A stretch of 64,000 bases of DNA, taken from NCBI GenBank assembly GCA_003427395.1, contig BFEA01000099.1:3160124-3224123 (forward strand), written 5' to 3'. The notes below the pieces were generated by a model. The model had not been told where the DNA came from. It did not search any database and saw nothing but the letters and a program-made list of their open reading frames with translations. Shown here piece by piece: positions 42,011 through 53,580 of the stretch; the stretch's first letter is position 1, and every line of letters begins with the position of its first letter. The stretch is from Chara braunii (taxonomy: Eukaryota > Streptophyta > Charophyceae > Charales > Characeae). The position numbers and the translations under genes were made by a program.

Positions 42011-43279
42011 CCATTCTCTATTTCTCGTCGTCGTTGTCGTAGTCGCCAACAGAGCTCAATGCTGGCGACTTCCTCTTGGGTGCAACACGATCTGTCACGA
42101 TGTGCAACATACTGACACCACAACTTGGGACGACGATAGGCACAAGCGCGCACTCCAACAGTCGAGCGGATGGCGAACCAACCTCACAACGCCAACGAAT
42201 GCATCATACACCTCACAGTCTCCACCCTCGCATAAGGTAGTAGAAGATGCCGGCCCAACGCCACTTGCACGTCTGGGACGTTGCCGCCATCGACCGCACG
42301 ACCAAGTGAGTCGCCCTCACCCCTTCTCTCTTCTTCTTCTTCTTCTTCTTCTTCTTCTTCTTCTTCTTCTTCTTCTTCTTCTTCTTCTTCTTCTTCTTCT
42401 TCTTCTTCTTCTTCGTCTTCTCCCTCTTCTTCTTTCTCCTCTTCACGTGCCTCCCTCTTTTGTGCGGCCATCTGCTTCCCGTTCTCCTCCCACACGCTAT
42501 CTCGCCTACCCCCCACTCGCCATCTCCTCTGCTCCCTGCGTACTTTTCTTGCCGCTTTTTCGATGTGCTCCTCTCGCTCCTGCTACGTCCTGCCTTCCAC
42601 TCCTTCGTGAGTTTTCACGATGTGGCGCCACAATGCTGAGAAGGGCGAACCTACCTCCACGACCTCGCCCAGATTCATAGCCATAATTATCTACTATGTT
42701 GAATCGACCTTGGTTTCCCAAGCAGATTCATTCATTTGAATCTCCAAAGAGCAACTACCAGAAAAAAAATAAAAAAATAATAAGAAACAAAAAGGAAGGT
42801 GAATCTAACTACCTAAAGAAAAAATAATAAAACTGAAAAATAAAAAAACAGAATCCAACTACTAACTACCTTGTTGTGCCAACTGTCACATGGAGATTTT
42901 TCATTTCTTGGGCCTCCAACTTTTGAAGTCCACAGGCGGACCGCGTATGGAAAATATGTATGAGGGGGTTGGGAGGGAGAGGTTCTTATGGGTTGTCCTG
43001 GGTCTGTGGGTCGGGTGACCCAGGCCTAGCACTCACCCACCTGTCACTCACCCATTCACGTGACCCAGGCCTAACATTGACCCACCTGTCGTCCACCCAA
43101 GCTAGCTCGCCTAGACCCACCCTCATCCCACCCATGCCAGCTTATCAAGACCCACACCTGACCCAATGCCTCGTGGGTGGGGTGGTTGCGGGTGGGTGTG
43201 AGCCTGGGTACTCGTTGCTCATCTCTGCTGAAGGGTGGGGGTTAGGGGAAGGGAGGTCTTTTGGCCTACATAATTTGGG
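42011..43279. repeat. (CTT)n tract and unassigned flanks
   Basis: A CTT trinucleotide tract at about 42327-42414 sits in pyrimidine-rich surroundings. Two copies of GTGACCCAGGCCTARCA lie at about 43013 and 43060. Long frames through the CTT tract (poly-Leu/Ser/Glu) are repeat artefacts. Confidence 0.6.
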
Positions 43280-43507
43280 GGCCACTCATAGGCGGTGAGA
43301 CACCAACCTTCAGCTGTCATGTCGGTACTCAGCTTCAGCTGTGTGGTCATAAATCCCCCCCCTCTAGGAGCAAGAGGTAGTTTGATGTCTTCCCATTAGA
43401 GGCAGGTATAGAGAGTCATGAACGACGTGAACTGGGGGTTGCTCATATGTGGTAGGATACCTACTTTTGGCTATCATGTAGGTAATCAGCTTTCAGTTGT
43501 GCAGCCA
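43280..43507. repeat. imperfect ~75-bp direct duplication
   Basis: 43280-43355 and 43432-43507 share GCTCAT.GGTG, GATACC.AC.TT.GCT.TCATGT and GTGCAG/GTGTGG ends. Adjacent to the end of the element 2 LTR. Confidence 0.4.
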
Positions 43508-43849
43508 TGTGATGCCCAAACATCACGCCCAGTGCGACTTCCTGATGGGAGTGAGATGGGGGCCCGGAAGTGGGAAAAGGGGTGTGCCAAGGATTTTAGG
43601 AAAGTGGGGGTGGAGTCCCAGGTCGGAACTGAGATCTCATGTGGCAAGTTTCGGGGGTATAGGCGCAAAAAGGGTGTACTCAGAAAGGAGGTTGTTGACG
43701 TCGTGCAGCATAAGGCAGAGGGCATGCGCAGTGCATCTCAGGCTAAAGATCCGGGACACTTTCCCGCTATCGTCGTACCGATAGATCTAAACACTCTTGC
43801 ATTCTCGAACAAGATCCCAACAACATTGCCCCTGCCAATGAGTTCGCCT

Positions 43850-44308
43850 TCATGGCCGGTTGTGTGGCTCGATCAGTCGTCGACACCCCTCGGCTTCAGT
43901 TCGGGCTTGCCGAGCGAATTCCGAGGCTCGATAGGCCTGGTGCCGCCGGCACTTTTCGCACGGCCTGCGGGGCCAATAGCGGGCTATGGAATTCCGCGAC
44001 ACCATTGTGAGTTGGTGGTATGGAAGGAGGAGGTGGAAGGGAGGGAAACTGGTGGTAATAACAACGAAGCTGGGGGATATGAAATATTACGTGTTATAAG
44101 TATCCAGGTAGTCGGGGCCCCCGGGGTCGTTAGTTATGGCACAGTGAAAATCCCTTGCGCATAATCGGTCGTTTTCTGTTAGGCAGGGGAATTCCGGTTT
44201 TTTCAAGTTCCCCCGCCGTCGGAGTTGTTCACCTTCCCAGTACTCGCGGTATTTCGGGTCCCTCAAACTTTCACGATCGGACATCCAAGAGGGAAATTTC
44301 GCCGCCAT
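43850..44308 (-). pseudogene. LTR-embedded ORF (3' LTR, element 2)
   Basis: ATG 44308: MAAKFPSWMSDRESLRDPKY, FPCLTENDRLCARDF, then a TAA at 44087 where the 5' LTR copy has CAA. The frame continues with SFVVITTSFPPFHLLLPYHQ, YWPRRPCEKCRRHQAYRASE and ends at a TGA (CGA in the other copy). Homologous to the LTR ORF of element 1 through the FPP, WPR-x2-C-x2-C and Arg-rich blocks. Confidence 0.6.
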
Positions 44309-45225
44309 GTCCGTTTAGAAAGTTCGTTCCCCTGCATCCTCGTACGGAGCTCCAGGCTGACTCACGCAGGCGAGCGCGTACGTAGCGACTCGGTTTCCTC
44401 GAGATCGAGGTCGTTCACGAGCGTGCACGTGGGGCAGCGGCGGGGACTCCGGGGAGGTTCAATAGGTCGATCGCATTCATCATGCATGCAGATATCTTAT
44501 CTCTGCGGCATCGGGTGAGATCAGATCATCACATATCACACATGTGACCAAAGGAGGGAAGAGGGGGGAAAGGAGAAGAAGAAGAAGAAGAAGAAAAGGA
44601 TTGTCAACTTCTTATAGCACTCGTGTTGATCGAAAGTTAACGACTAAATCAAAACATCCATAATCGAGCGTATGACTCACGCAATTGAGCATTAGACAGA
44701 GTCGAAACAGACATTGCAAAACAAGTTTTGAAAATCCGAAAAGGGCGCTAATAAAAGGGGGCTCACATTCATTACATGTATACATACAAAATACAAACGA
44801 CAAGGAAAATCTGAGGCGATTTACAAGAGAAGTTCAAAAAGAAGGCCGCTATAAAATCGACCATATCCGGATCCAAAATTACACAGATGGACAGAGAGAA
44901 GGAAAACAAGGACGAAAAGGACCTTATCCCACACCCACACAATTGTTTTCTCTCTCTCTCTCTCCCTCCACGCTCCCGATGCGGGCAGTCCGTCGCCACG
45001 CATCAACACAGAGTTGTCACCCCGCTTGGTTCGAGCATGCAAGCCAGGTTCGCCCGTGCGCCACAGTCTGTCGTGGCCCAGCATGTCAACCCCGCACACC
45101 CGACACCAACTCGTCGGATCGCCCAACTCTCACACTCACTCACCATTCAACTTGCTCGTTAGTCGACCCTCACTGATCGCGCTAACCTAAAAAATCTTAG
45201 AGAGCAAATTAATCGCGCTTGCGAA

Positions 45226-45232
45226 ATTTATA
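45226..45232 (-). promoter_or_regulatory. LTR TATA box (3' LTR, element 2)
   Basis: Sense strand reads CTATAAATTTCGCAAGCGCG. The 5' LTR has the same at 55778-55784. Confidence 0.6.
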
Positions 45233-45971
45233 GCATGCATGCCCCCGTGGAAGGTATGGGATTTAGCCCAGATGGACAAGAAGAGAAGAGAGGAAGTGCC
45301 TACGTCTGCATGGCCAGGCCGCGACGTGGGGGTCGTAGCCACACTCCACGCATCGATCCGGTCATGCAGGCATTCAGGCCAATTAGAACGGAGCATGCGA
45401 GGTGAGGAAGAAGGAGAAGGCGGGCAAACACAAGGGAATCAAAAAAGAAGAAAGATGTAGTTACAATCGAGTCCGCCAAAACATTAGTTACGTAGGATTA
45501 AGGGCGTGATCCAGTCAAAGCCCAGTTCCTAGTGCAGCAAGATGCGCGCTGGCGCGGCGCAACAAAATTCAGAGTACCTAAATTCCTATCCCAAGTCCTA
45601 ATTGCAAAGGGAAATTATGAAAAAGCATAAAAGAAAAAAAACAATTTCGCGGCGGCTTGACATCAGTTGAAAATTCAAAAACGATATTCCCGCGCCATGA
45701 TCGCGCCAAAATTTCAGTGCTCCCAGCAGAACAAGAAAGAAGCTATGGTACATTTATTTCTTGCGCCCGTTATGGCGCGACCACCCAACCGTCGGTACGG
45801 TATTTTCCCGACATCGATTCGACAACTCCCAACAGAAAACGAAGAGAAAAGAGGGCATCCATGCAACTAGCCCGCCCGACCCATCTTTCCACAGCCCACC
45901 CCTTCGACCCGTCACATTCCCCCAAGTAGCTTCGCGCAAAAAGTCGCGCGATTACAGAAAATAGTTCGTCA

Positions 45972-46286
45972 CGTATGTGATGCCCAGGGGGTTCCAAACT
46001 TGAGCAAGCTCCTGCTCGCTCTCTCATCAGGCGCCGATCGGTTATCCGATGATCGACGCCGAGCTGACACGTGTCACTTACCGTAGGATCCGAGTGTGGA
46101 AGTCATCCGATGGTGGCATGCGTGCGCTCAATCCAAAATATTGCCTGGAAAAGACAATCTAATTACAGTTGGGGAAGGCGGTGGATGGGCTTGGGGAAGA
46201 GGGGGCATGAAGCGATGAATTTCGCCATCACTGGAGGGGAGTGGGGCGAAATGGATGGAACGATGGATGCAGGGGAAGCGAGGGTG
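45972..46286 (-). other. spacer between ORF C and 3' LTR, element 2
   Basis: Contains GGAACCCCCTG just upstream (sense) of the LTR, as in element 1. No polypurine tract seen. Confidence 0.4.
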
Positions 46287-46768
46287 TCAAAGTTGATGGG
46301 GGAGAGAAGCGAGGTAGTCCGGGTAGAGGGTGCACGAGGTGCGGCGGATGGCAATGCGGAAGTCGTCATACTCTTCGCATGCGGGGATCGCGCCCGCGAC
46401 GATGTAGTAAACCTCTATATTATTGTATTCCCGCCAATCACGCTAAAGAGAAGGATGTGGAGGGGGAAGAAAGTGACGAGTGAGCGGGTAGTGGCATGCG
46501 GGAAGATGGTGACCAGAAGGCGGGTGACGTAGCGATGATAAAAGAGGGAGTGGGGAAATGGCTGCCATGTATCGGGGAACGAGGGTCGGCCTATGAGCTG
46601 CTGAACGGTGAGGAAGTCACGGGGACGACGGGATAATGACCGGGGACGAAGCCCGTGCGCCCACATCTCGACGTAAGCGAAGGGCTGCGGGTCGAACTGG
46701 GGAGGATTGGGAGGGCGATCGACTTCTTCGGGGGCGCCAACTTCTTGATCCCTCCGCGGTGACGTCAT
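46287..46768 (-). pseudogene. accessory ORF C, element 2
   Basis: ATG 46768 (MTSPRRDQEVGAPEEVD), about 160 codons with one frameshift near 46420. Conserved blocks HGLRPRSLSRRPRDFLTVQQ, FPHSLFYHRYVTRLLVTIFP, then IVAGAIPACEEYDDFRIAI and YPDYLASLP. Same length as the element 1 copy. Unknown function. Confidence 0.6.
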
Positions 46769-47009
46769 CTTGTTCGTCTTCCTCCTGCGGCAGCTCTGGA
46801 TTGCGCGCCGGATTGTCCTGCAGCAGTTGCGGTGGTGGCCCTCCTGACTCTTCAATCGGCCACTTCCCTTCCGCTGCTGGTCGTACCGTCTGTGCCACGG
46901 CCTCCCTTTCCTTTCTGCTTAATTCGTCGGGGCCACTTGATCCCCCCGATTCACCTTCTTCCTCCGCTTCTTCCAAACTGGCCTCCTCCGACTCAGCGTC
47001 CCCCGATTC
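46769..47009 (-). other. acidic-coding linker between ORFs B and C
   Basis: Frames here continue Glu/Ser-rich sequence like the ORF B tail, beyond its TAA. Possibly part of ORF B before the stop arose. Confidence 0.35.
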
Positions 47010-47723
47010 TTAATAATCGGGGTCGTCGGATTCGTCTCCCGATTCCTCCTTCTCTGGCGTCGTCTCCCCTTCCGTAGACTGGAGGTGACCGCCTCCCTCA
47101 CTTCCCTCTTCCTCCTCGGTCTCCTCACTGGTTTCTCCTATAGGGATGCGCCGGATGAGCGGATCCCACGTGGAGAGGTCTGTGACGTCGACGATCAAGT
47201 ACGCACCCCTCGGGGGTAAGTCGTAGCCGTTCCCCTCCAACTCCGTACAGGTGGACCAAAGAAGATGCGGCTCGAGGGTACGAGCGAGTGTGGCTGTCCC
47301 TGGTCTCTCGTCGCAATGCGAGAGGATCTCCAACGACAGGTCGTCCAGCACTTGGGTTAGAAACACCAGCATCTCATTCGTAATGGAGCTTAGATGGTCA
47401 TCGCGCACTTCTTCGAACACGATCCCCAAGAAATCTCCCTCCGTGTCCATTCCCCCCCCCTGGATAAGCAGCAACTCCACCTCGTCGTCGGGGATCTCGT
47501 CCTCCGCACTTCTGTCGGTGGGTGCCGCCCAATGGAAGGTGACCTCGAGGAGGCAAAAACTGAGCGCCGCATAGGCTTGCCACCACTGCGTCCACTTAGG
47601 CGCGTCGAGAATCGACACATCTAAGGGCTTGATCATGAAGGACAGGGATGCTTCCTCGGTTGATTGCCAAAACGTGGGAACATCAGATGGGAGGCTGAAG
47701 GTAGAGAGACGATGGCGGTTCAT
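47010..47723 (-). CDS. accessory ORF B, element 2
   Basis: Intact 237-aa frame, ATG 47723-47721 overlapping the ORF A stop as ATGA, ending TAA 47012-47010. N-terminal half: MNRHRLSTFSLPSDVPTFW, WTQWWQAYAALSFCLLEVTF. Middle: LLLIQGGGMDTEGDFLGIVF, LDDLSLEILSH, LEPHLLWSTC. C-terminal ~50 residues are acidic (SEETEEEEGSEGG, GDESDDPDY). The middle and tail align with element 1. No known domain recognised and no signal peptide or membrane segment evident, so it does not look like an envelope protein. The 4-nt overlap suggests translation by termination-reinitiation. Confidence 0.65.
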   Translation of the reverse strand: MNRHRLSTFSLPSDVPTFWQSTEEASLSFMIKPLDVSILDAPKWTQWWQAYAALSFCLLEVTFHWAAPTDRSAEDEIPDDEVELLLIQGGGMDTEGDFLGIVFEEVRDDHLSSITNEMLVFLTQVLDDLSLEILSHCDERPGTATLARTLEPHLLWSTCTELEGNGYDLPPRGAYLIVDVTDLSTWDPLIRRIPIGETSEETEEEEGSEGGGHLQSTEGETTPEKEESGDESDDPDY

Positions 47724-48175
47724 TGAGGCCGAGCAAAGGGACGAAGCACAGGGAGAGTGACTTCAGGCACAGTGGAGGAGAGGCGGAGCTGAAGATCGAT
47801 GTCGTTTGTTGTTACGACGCGATCGTGCGGTCGTGCCGACAAACGCACCCAGTCTCGTAGTTGTCGAAGGACGGCAGTGTGCCGTGCTGGATGTAACGTC
47901 GTGAGGTTGCCTGTAAAGACGACGATGACTGATACGTGGCTCTCGCATGGAGGAGATAGGCGCAAGAAGGCCGATACCTCGGCCAACACTCGTGCCACTC
48001 CGGACTGCCTGAACAGGAACTCCGCCGCCGCGTGAATAGCTGTCGTACTGAAGAAGGCCACGAATCGGAGAAGATCCGGACTCAACCGAGGATGCCACAC
48101 TTGCCGAATTGCTGAGAAGGTTCCCCCAGGTACCATAAGTCGCTCGCTGATCACCTGCTCCGTCGAAAAGCTCAT
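47720..48175 (-). CDS. accessory ORF A, element 2
   Basis: 151 aa from ATG 48175-48173, which overlaps the integrase-ORF stop TGA 48174-48172 as ATGA; ends at TGA 47722-47720 overlapping ORF B. Sequence MSFSTEQVISERLMVPG, IRQVWHPRLSPDLLRFVAFF, AAAEFLFRQSGVARVLAEV, VSVIVVFTGNL, RHTAVLRQLRDW. Aligns end to end with the interrupted element 1 copy. The same frame is also open upstream into integrase because of a frameshift, but the ATGA start is preserved in both elements, which decides the start. Function unknown. Confidence 0.65.
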   Translation of the reverse strand: MSFSTEQVISERLMVPGGTFSAIRQVWHPRLSPDLLRFVAFFSTTAIHAAAEFLFRQSGVARVLAEVSAFLRLSPPCESHVSVIVVFTGNLTTLHPARHTAVLRQLRDWVRLSARPHDRVVTTNDIDLQLRLSSTVPEVTLPVLRPFARPQ

Positions 48176-49890
48176 GGCCATGGAGGCGGGGTCGAAGACG
48201 ATGGTTGAGAGAGAAAGGAGGATTCTAGAGAGTCGTCGTCCTCGTCTTGGTCGAGGGACAATGCAGACGAAGGAGGAGAAGGGGAAGAGGGAAGAGGACG
48301 AAGGTAGCACCCCGTGTCGAATGATCGGTCGAGCCGATCGACTTCCCGACACCTCCAGCGCAAGCCACACCGTGTTCACTCCACTGGGACAGAGCTCGAC
48401 TACGCGAAATCGCCCGAAGAATCGTGGCGCTAACTTTCCTTGGCGAGCACATTTCCTCACCTGCAGGATGTCCCCTAATTTATATTGGGGTCGAGGCCCA
48501 GCGTTCCCATTCCGGGCCTCGTAGCTCCGGACTTGTCTACTGTGGGCCATTTTCGTCATACGCTGTATTTTTTGGGTCAGTCGGGAGAGGGCTTTTTTCA
48601 TCAGCTCTAGGTAACGTTGCGCCTTATCCTTAACCGTCGTTCTAGTGGCCCGTCTAGGAAGGGTCGTCTCATCATTTAGGCTCGGTAGGGCTACACAGGG
48701 CAGTTTGTCGGTCCGTAGTTGAAAGGGGACCCATGGACTCGTGGGGTGTCCCTTGGTGGATAGCCAGAATATGGTCCACGATATCGGGTCAGGGTCTCCT
48801 GTCATTCGTCATGATATTGCGTCGCAGGGCGGTCTTAATCACCCGATTGGCGTTCTCTACCAGTCCGATGGATTGTGACATGCAGGGAGTAGTGTGGCGA
48901 ATGGAGACACCGTGCAGGACCAAATTCCTCAAGACTTCCCCTCTAAATTCTGCCCCATTTTTCGTTAGGATCTCCTCAGTCACCTGCTGCATCCCGAGAA
49001 AACGGTTGACGTATCGCGCTATTTCGGCCGCCTGTCGCATCTTGCAAGGATAGGCCTCAATCCATTTCGAGAAATGGTCTACAAAAACCAAAAGGATTGA
49101 ATACTCACAATTATTCGGTCCAGGGGGCACGACAATATCGGTGGTATCAATGCTGACTCTTTGAAACGGCCGTTCAACCACGGTAGGGACTATCGATCTA
49201 TGCGGCTGAATCGGTTCCTTGTCGGTGGCGCAGACGGAGCAGTTCCGGACGATGAATTTAACATCGTCGTGGATATTGGACAAATACTATTCATTTTTAT
49301 CGATTGCTGGCTCCGTGATATTCTGACAACGAAATGGGCTGCAGTCTCCTCGTAAGTCGGCTGAACCCAGTCATACCTTGCGAACGGATGCGGGACAGAC
49401 ATCCAAATCCCGCTTCCGTCCGTTTTTCGTTTTTCTAACCGTCCCTCATTCCATCGGTAATCTCGAGCTCTCTCATTGGCCCGTCTCCGTTCCTCCTTTG
49501 TGAAGTCTCGGAGGGGGCTCCCCACCACCGTAGCATCAGAACGACGTTTGTCCAGACCTCAGCCCTTCTAAACCGTCGGGTCTTCTCTAGCCCTTCTGAC
49601 GTGGCTTCGAGAAATCGAGCCTCCATCGGGATCTTATCGGTACGACACAGAGGACAAAACCAGGGTTTGTCTGCATTTCGGTACTGAATACAGGAGCCAT
49701 GGGCTCGAGAGACACAGCGTCAACAATCTACCCATTCGACATATCCTTCCCCACTAGGACGCATAAGGACCGAATAGACTCTCGAAATTGCCTCGCAAAA
49801 ATAGCAAAATTTGTTAGGTAAGGAGGGAAAGGACGAGGACGAGAGAGGAGAAAGAGGAGCTTCGAGATTACCTTCGCGCCCCATTGCCAT
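48172..49890 (-). pseudogene. int: PHD-finger integrase ORF, element 2
   Basis: ATG 49890 (MAMGREGNLEAP) lies 15 nt after the shared TAA (49908-49906). PHD C4HC3 finger 49806-49645: CYFC, YVEWVDC-stop-RC (TGA 49722-49720), RAHGSC, WFCPLC. Integrase HHCC (YEETAAH; CSVC), core Asp in SIDTTDI, second Asp replaced by Lys (LTKNGAEF), Glu intact (GLVEN). C-terminus KLAPRFFGRFRVVE, then an acidic/Ser tail (DQDEDDDSLES). Frameshifts near 49.52, 49.30 and 48.3 kb and a stop after NDRRP near 48.79 kb. Complementary losses in the two copies show the ancestral protein had an intact DDE triad. Confidence 0.75.
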
Positions 49891-49905
49891 CGTATCGATC
49901 ACCCC

Positions 49906-51640
49906 TTAGGAGCTCGAGGAAGGATAACCACCTGTCTGTATCGTGGCCCCGACGGGTTTCGGTTCTCTCCACGGAGTGATCTCCTCCCCCTTAGCCACCT
50001 TTGTCGGACGGTGCAGTCGTGTCAATCCGTCCGCGTTCCTGTGCCTCTCCGTCTTCCGGTGGATGATGTCAAAATCATATCCTTGCAGCCGTACTGCCCA
50101 ACGTCCAATTATGCCTGTGTAAGTAGTGAGCTTCTTGAGAGCAAGCAGGGGCTCGTGATCCGTGACGATGATAAACTTCAAGTTATGTCCGTACAAATAC
50201 GGATGGAAGTGCTAAATTCCCCAAACCACCATCGTGACGTAGCATTCTCCTTGCGGAGCCGAATCATTCCTCCTCTCGTCCGGTACAATACGAGACGCGT
50301 ACTCAATGACGTGTTCGAGGCCGTCGTTCCCCTTCTGCGCCAGGATAGCGGAGATTGCCTCAGGCTGCCAATCTGTGATGAGTATGAATTGCTTGATCGG
50401 GTCTGGTTGAATCAAAATAGGCGCCGTAACTAGTGCTTCCTTCAAAGTACTGAAGGCCTGTTCACACTCCGCGTCCCAGCCGAGGGGCTGGTCCTTACGC
50501 AGCAAGTTCGTTAGAGGTCGTGCGATAGCGGCAAAGCCCTTGATAAATCAACGATAGTACGAAGCCAGACCCAGAAAGGCTCGAACTTGCGTCAGCGACG
50601 TGGAAGTGGGGGCGTCCCGTACGACCGCGACTTTCCTCGAATCGGGCCTCAACCCTCCCCGAGTTACCACGTAGCCTAGGAACGAGATCTCAAAAAGGAA
50701 AAACCCACTTTCTTCCAGCGCAATCTTGAATCCCGCATCCCGTAGGGCTCAAAGTGTCCATTCGATATGTTGTGAGGACCCGTGGATCAATTCTGAATGG
50801 ACCAAGATATCGTCCATATACACAATGACGCAGAAATTGATCATCCCCTGAGTCAGTCGAGTCTCGTTGACAGAGTTTTGAAATGTTACATTCATCGCTC
50901 TCTGAACCGTAGTCGGCGCATTGCAGATCCCCATCGGGCATCGAACCCACTACCAGGTGCCTTCAAACAGGACCAAAGTCGCCTTGGGTCGGTCCTCCTC
51001 TTTAACCAGAACGTGATGGAACCCATGACGAATATCAAACTTACTAAAATAATTAGCACACCCAATCGTGTCAAGCAAATCGTCAATGTGGGGAAGAGGA
51101 TACACATCCTTGATCGTGATATCATTCAGTTTGCGATAATCGATGCAAATGCGAATCGACCCGTTTTTCTTCGGTACTAGGACTACGGGGAATGACCACC
51201 GTCCCGTGGCTGGTTCAATCCATCCGTTAGTTTCGAATTCCCTAATCCTTTGTAAGGCTATCTTTCGTTCCACGAGGGAATATCGATATGTTTTACAGTG
51301 GATCAGAGGATGATTTCCGGTATGAATCTCATGTTGAATGACTAACGATAGTCCGATATCCATGTCCGTCACACTAATCGCACCCTGATATTCCTTCAGA
51401 ATTTCGGCAATTAGATGGTGAATCTCGTTTGGCACGTAATGTGGCACGTGCAACTCGTAGGGTTGACCTAGTATTTGGATAGTAACTTGCTTTGTGTCGA
51501 TTCCGTCGCTGTTCCCGGGCGGGGGCGCAAAAATGAATGAATCGTCCGATCACCAGGAGAACACCGTGGTCATCATCTGGGCATCTTCCTCCCGGATTGC
51601 CATGTGTTCCTCTGGGTTACCCCGTTGCAGACACACCGTC
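49906..51640 (-). pseudogene. pol: RT and RNase H segment, element 2
   Basis: Homology with element 1 starts near 51640. RT: NGWIEPA, FPVVLVPKK, IRICIDYRKLNDITIKDVYP, FDIRHGFHHVLVKEED, YMDDILVHS (YMDD 50820-50809). RNase H: ITDWQPEAISAILAQK, PQGECYVTM, TDHEPLLALKK. Stops include a TAG at 50952-50950 where element 1 has CAG, TGA at 50751-50749 and TAG near 50212. Upstream of 51640 the protease and gag are absent. Confidence 0.85.
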
Positions 51641-52035
51641 AGCCATGGGAAGGTGACGGGCCGGACTGGAGGGGGCCAGGAGAGGTCCGCAGTAGAAAGC
51701 GGCGGACGGAGCTAGCAAGGCTAGCGCGAGCACCGTCAAAGGGGGAGGGGTGGTTCGGGTCCAGGGTGCCCGAAGAGGGAGGGGAAGTAGGGGGGTTTTG
51801 AAGAACTCTAAACCCTAGAAAAACCCTAAGAAAACCCTAACCGAAGTTTAAGTGGTTAGGGTAGGGTACTGGTGACCTAATCAAGAAAATAAAATAGCAA
51901 GCATAGGGGGGGGAGGCGAGAGAAAAATAAATAAAAAGCGAGATTTCAAGAAAAAAACAAAAGAAAATAAATCATAAAAATAATTAAGAGAAGAAGTAAA
52001 CAAAATGTGAAAAGAAAAATAATTTTTTTTTTTTT

Positions 52036-52141
52036 TTAATTTTTGGCAGCATTTTCCTACCCCCCATGGGGTCAAGAATGTGCCAAGGGGAAAGGAGAGA
52101 CTAAGGTGAGCACACTAGGTTTCAAGATGCCGCAAATAAAA

Positions 52142-52174
<33 letters not shown>

Positions 52175-52360
52175 TAATAAATAAATAAATAAATGGGTGA
52201 GGAGGTAGGGAGAAATGAAGTATCTGATTTGTTAAAAATTTCGGCAGCATTTCGTTACCCCCATGGGGTCGAAGTGTGTCGAGAAGACTAAGTAAGGGAA
52301 AATCAGAAAATTTCGGCAGCACTTCGTTACCCCCACGGGGTCAAAACGTGTGTCGAAAGC
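52036..52360. repeat. GGCAGCATTTCGTTACCCCC repeats, 3 copies
   Basis: Three dispersed copies of TT(C/T)GGCAGCA(T/C)TT followed by TTACCCCCAYGGGGTC. The ACCCCCATGGGGT part is itself palindromic. The first half matches the array at 62.05-62.57 kb. Confidence 0.65.
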
Positions 52361-53322
52361 AAGAAAGACTAACAACCTAATCAGATTTAGGGTTACCGTA
52401 AAGAAAATCGAATTTTCAAAATAAATAAATAAATAAATAAAATAAATCAGAAAATGAGAAAAGAAGGTGGGAAAGAAGACATTTCGAATTTTTGAAAAAA
52501 GAGAAAATATAAATCAAAAGGCAGATAGAAAAAAGGAAAGCAGAAAATTTGGAAGTAGGAAGGGAAGGGGGTATGAGAAAGTGATGGAGAGAAAAAAGAA
52601 ATAGGTGGGAGAGGAAAAAGATGGAAGTGGAAGGTGGGGGGATGATGTGGTGGCAGTTGGGGGAGAGGAGGGTGAGAGAATGGGAAAGAAAGAGGATGGG
52701 AAAGATGGAGAGTGATAAAAAAACTAAGAGGAAAGAAGGAGGAGAGAAAAAAAAAGAAATGAAGAAAAGAGGGTAAGATAGTGGTCAGTGGGAGAAATGG
52801 TAGGGTGGGGAAGGTAAAAAGAGGAGGGGAGAGAGGCAGTGGAAGGTGGGGGAAAGAAAAGGGGAGAGAGAGATGATACCTGACCCTTGGTGTCTCCAAG
52901 GGCACAAGGTATACCAAGACCAGGAGGGTCTTGGCCTTCGCTGCAGCCAACCAACTGGAGGATGTAGGGGGGCTGAGATCTTGATCAGCCCCTAGTTGCA
53001 GCACTGCAGATCCAGGGTGTGCTGTGTGAGCATACCCTGATGGATGATGATGATGATCTAGGGTTGGCTGAGTTCTTGATCAGCCACCCTACTGCCACAG
53101 TCACACAGCCCCCTAGCCAGGGGGAAATCTTGAGCTGCTGCTGCAGCAGTAGAGAGATAGTAAAAAAAAATAATAATAATGATGTTATGGCGCAGCCCCC
53201 CAACCAGAGGGGTCTTCAGTCCACAGCAAAGTGCCACGTGGCACTGCAGGTGGCCACGTGCACAGGCAGCAGCAGCCACGGGGGGGGGGGGGGGGGGGAG
53301 AGGGAGAGAGAGAGAGAGAGGG

Positions 53323-53355
<33 letters not shown>

Positions 53356-53439
53356 GGGTAAATAGCAGCTTCTCCCATTGCTGCCTCGCTGGCCGCTGCT
53401 CTCTGCTCGGGGGCGAAGGGGGGGGGGCGGGGTAAATAG

Positions 53440-53580
53440 CCATCACCTCTTCAACACGAGGTTGCCGTGCTACAAGGTCGTGCATAGACTGTGGCCAGTG
53501 TGTTATGAGGGTGGTACACGCACGCGCATGGCCGGCAGCTGCCTGGGTTCAAACCCCAGCGGCAGCATGCATCCCGGATC
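53440..53580 (+). repeat. possible tRNA-derived SINE head
   Basis: B-box-like GGTTCAAACCC (53546-53556) within a GC-rich stem-like CTGCCTGGG..CCCAGCGGCAG, with a weak A-box candidate TGGCCAGTGTG (53493-53503). Spacing is longer than a tRNA without intron. I do not see a clean cloverleaf. Confidence 0.25.

Larger units (their letters stand above)
43521..45971 (-). repeat. 3' LTR of element 2
   Basis: In sense, starts TGACGAACTATTTTCTG (45971) and ends near 43521 at GGGCGTGATG, the counterpart of the element 1 LTR end. Includes ATCCTTGGCACACCCC, shared with element 1. Direct repeat of 54195-56533, which lacks the last ~190 bp. Confidence 0.85.

Noticed and set aside
42184-42610. Long frames of poly-Leu, poly-Ser and poly-Glu
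   Set aside because: They are translations of the CTT/GAA microsatellite with no flanking homology.
47720-48805. A single 361-aa frame joining integrase C-terminus and ORF A
   Set aside because: Produced by a frameshift near 48.3 kb. Element 1 and the preserved ATGA show two separate ORFs.
53440-53580. A tRNA gene
   Set aside because: B-box-like string only; acceptor and anticodon arms do not fold at tRNA spacing.
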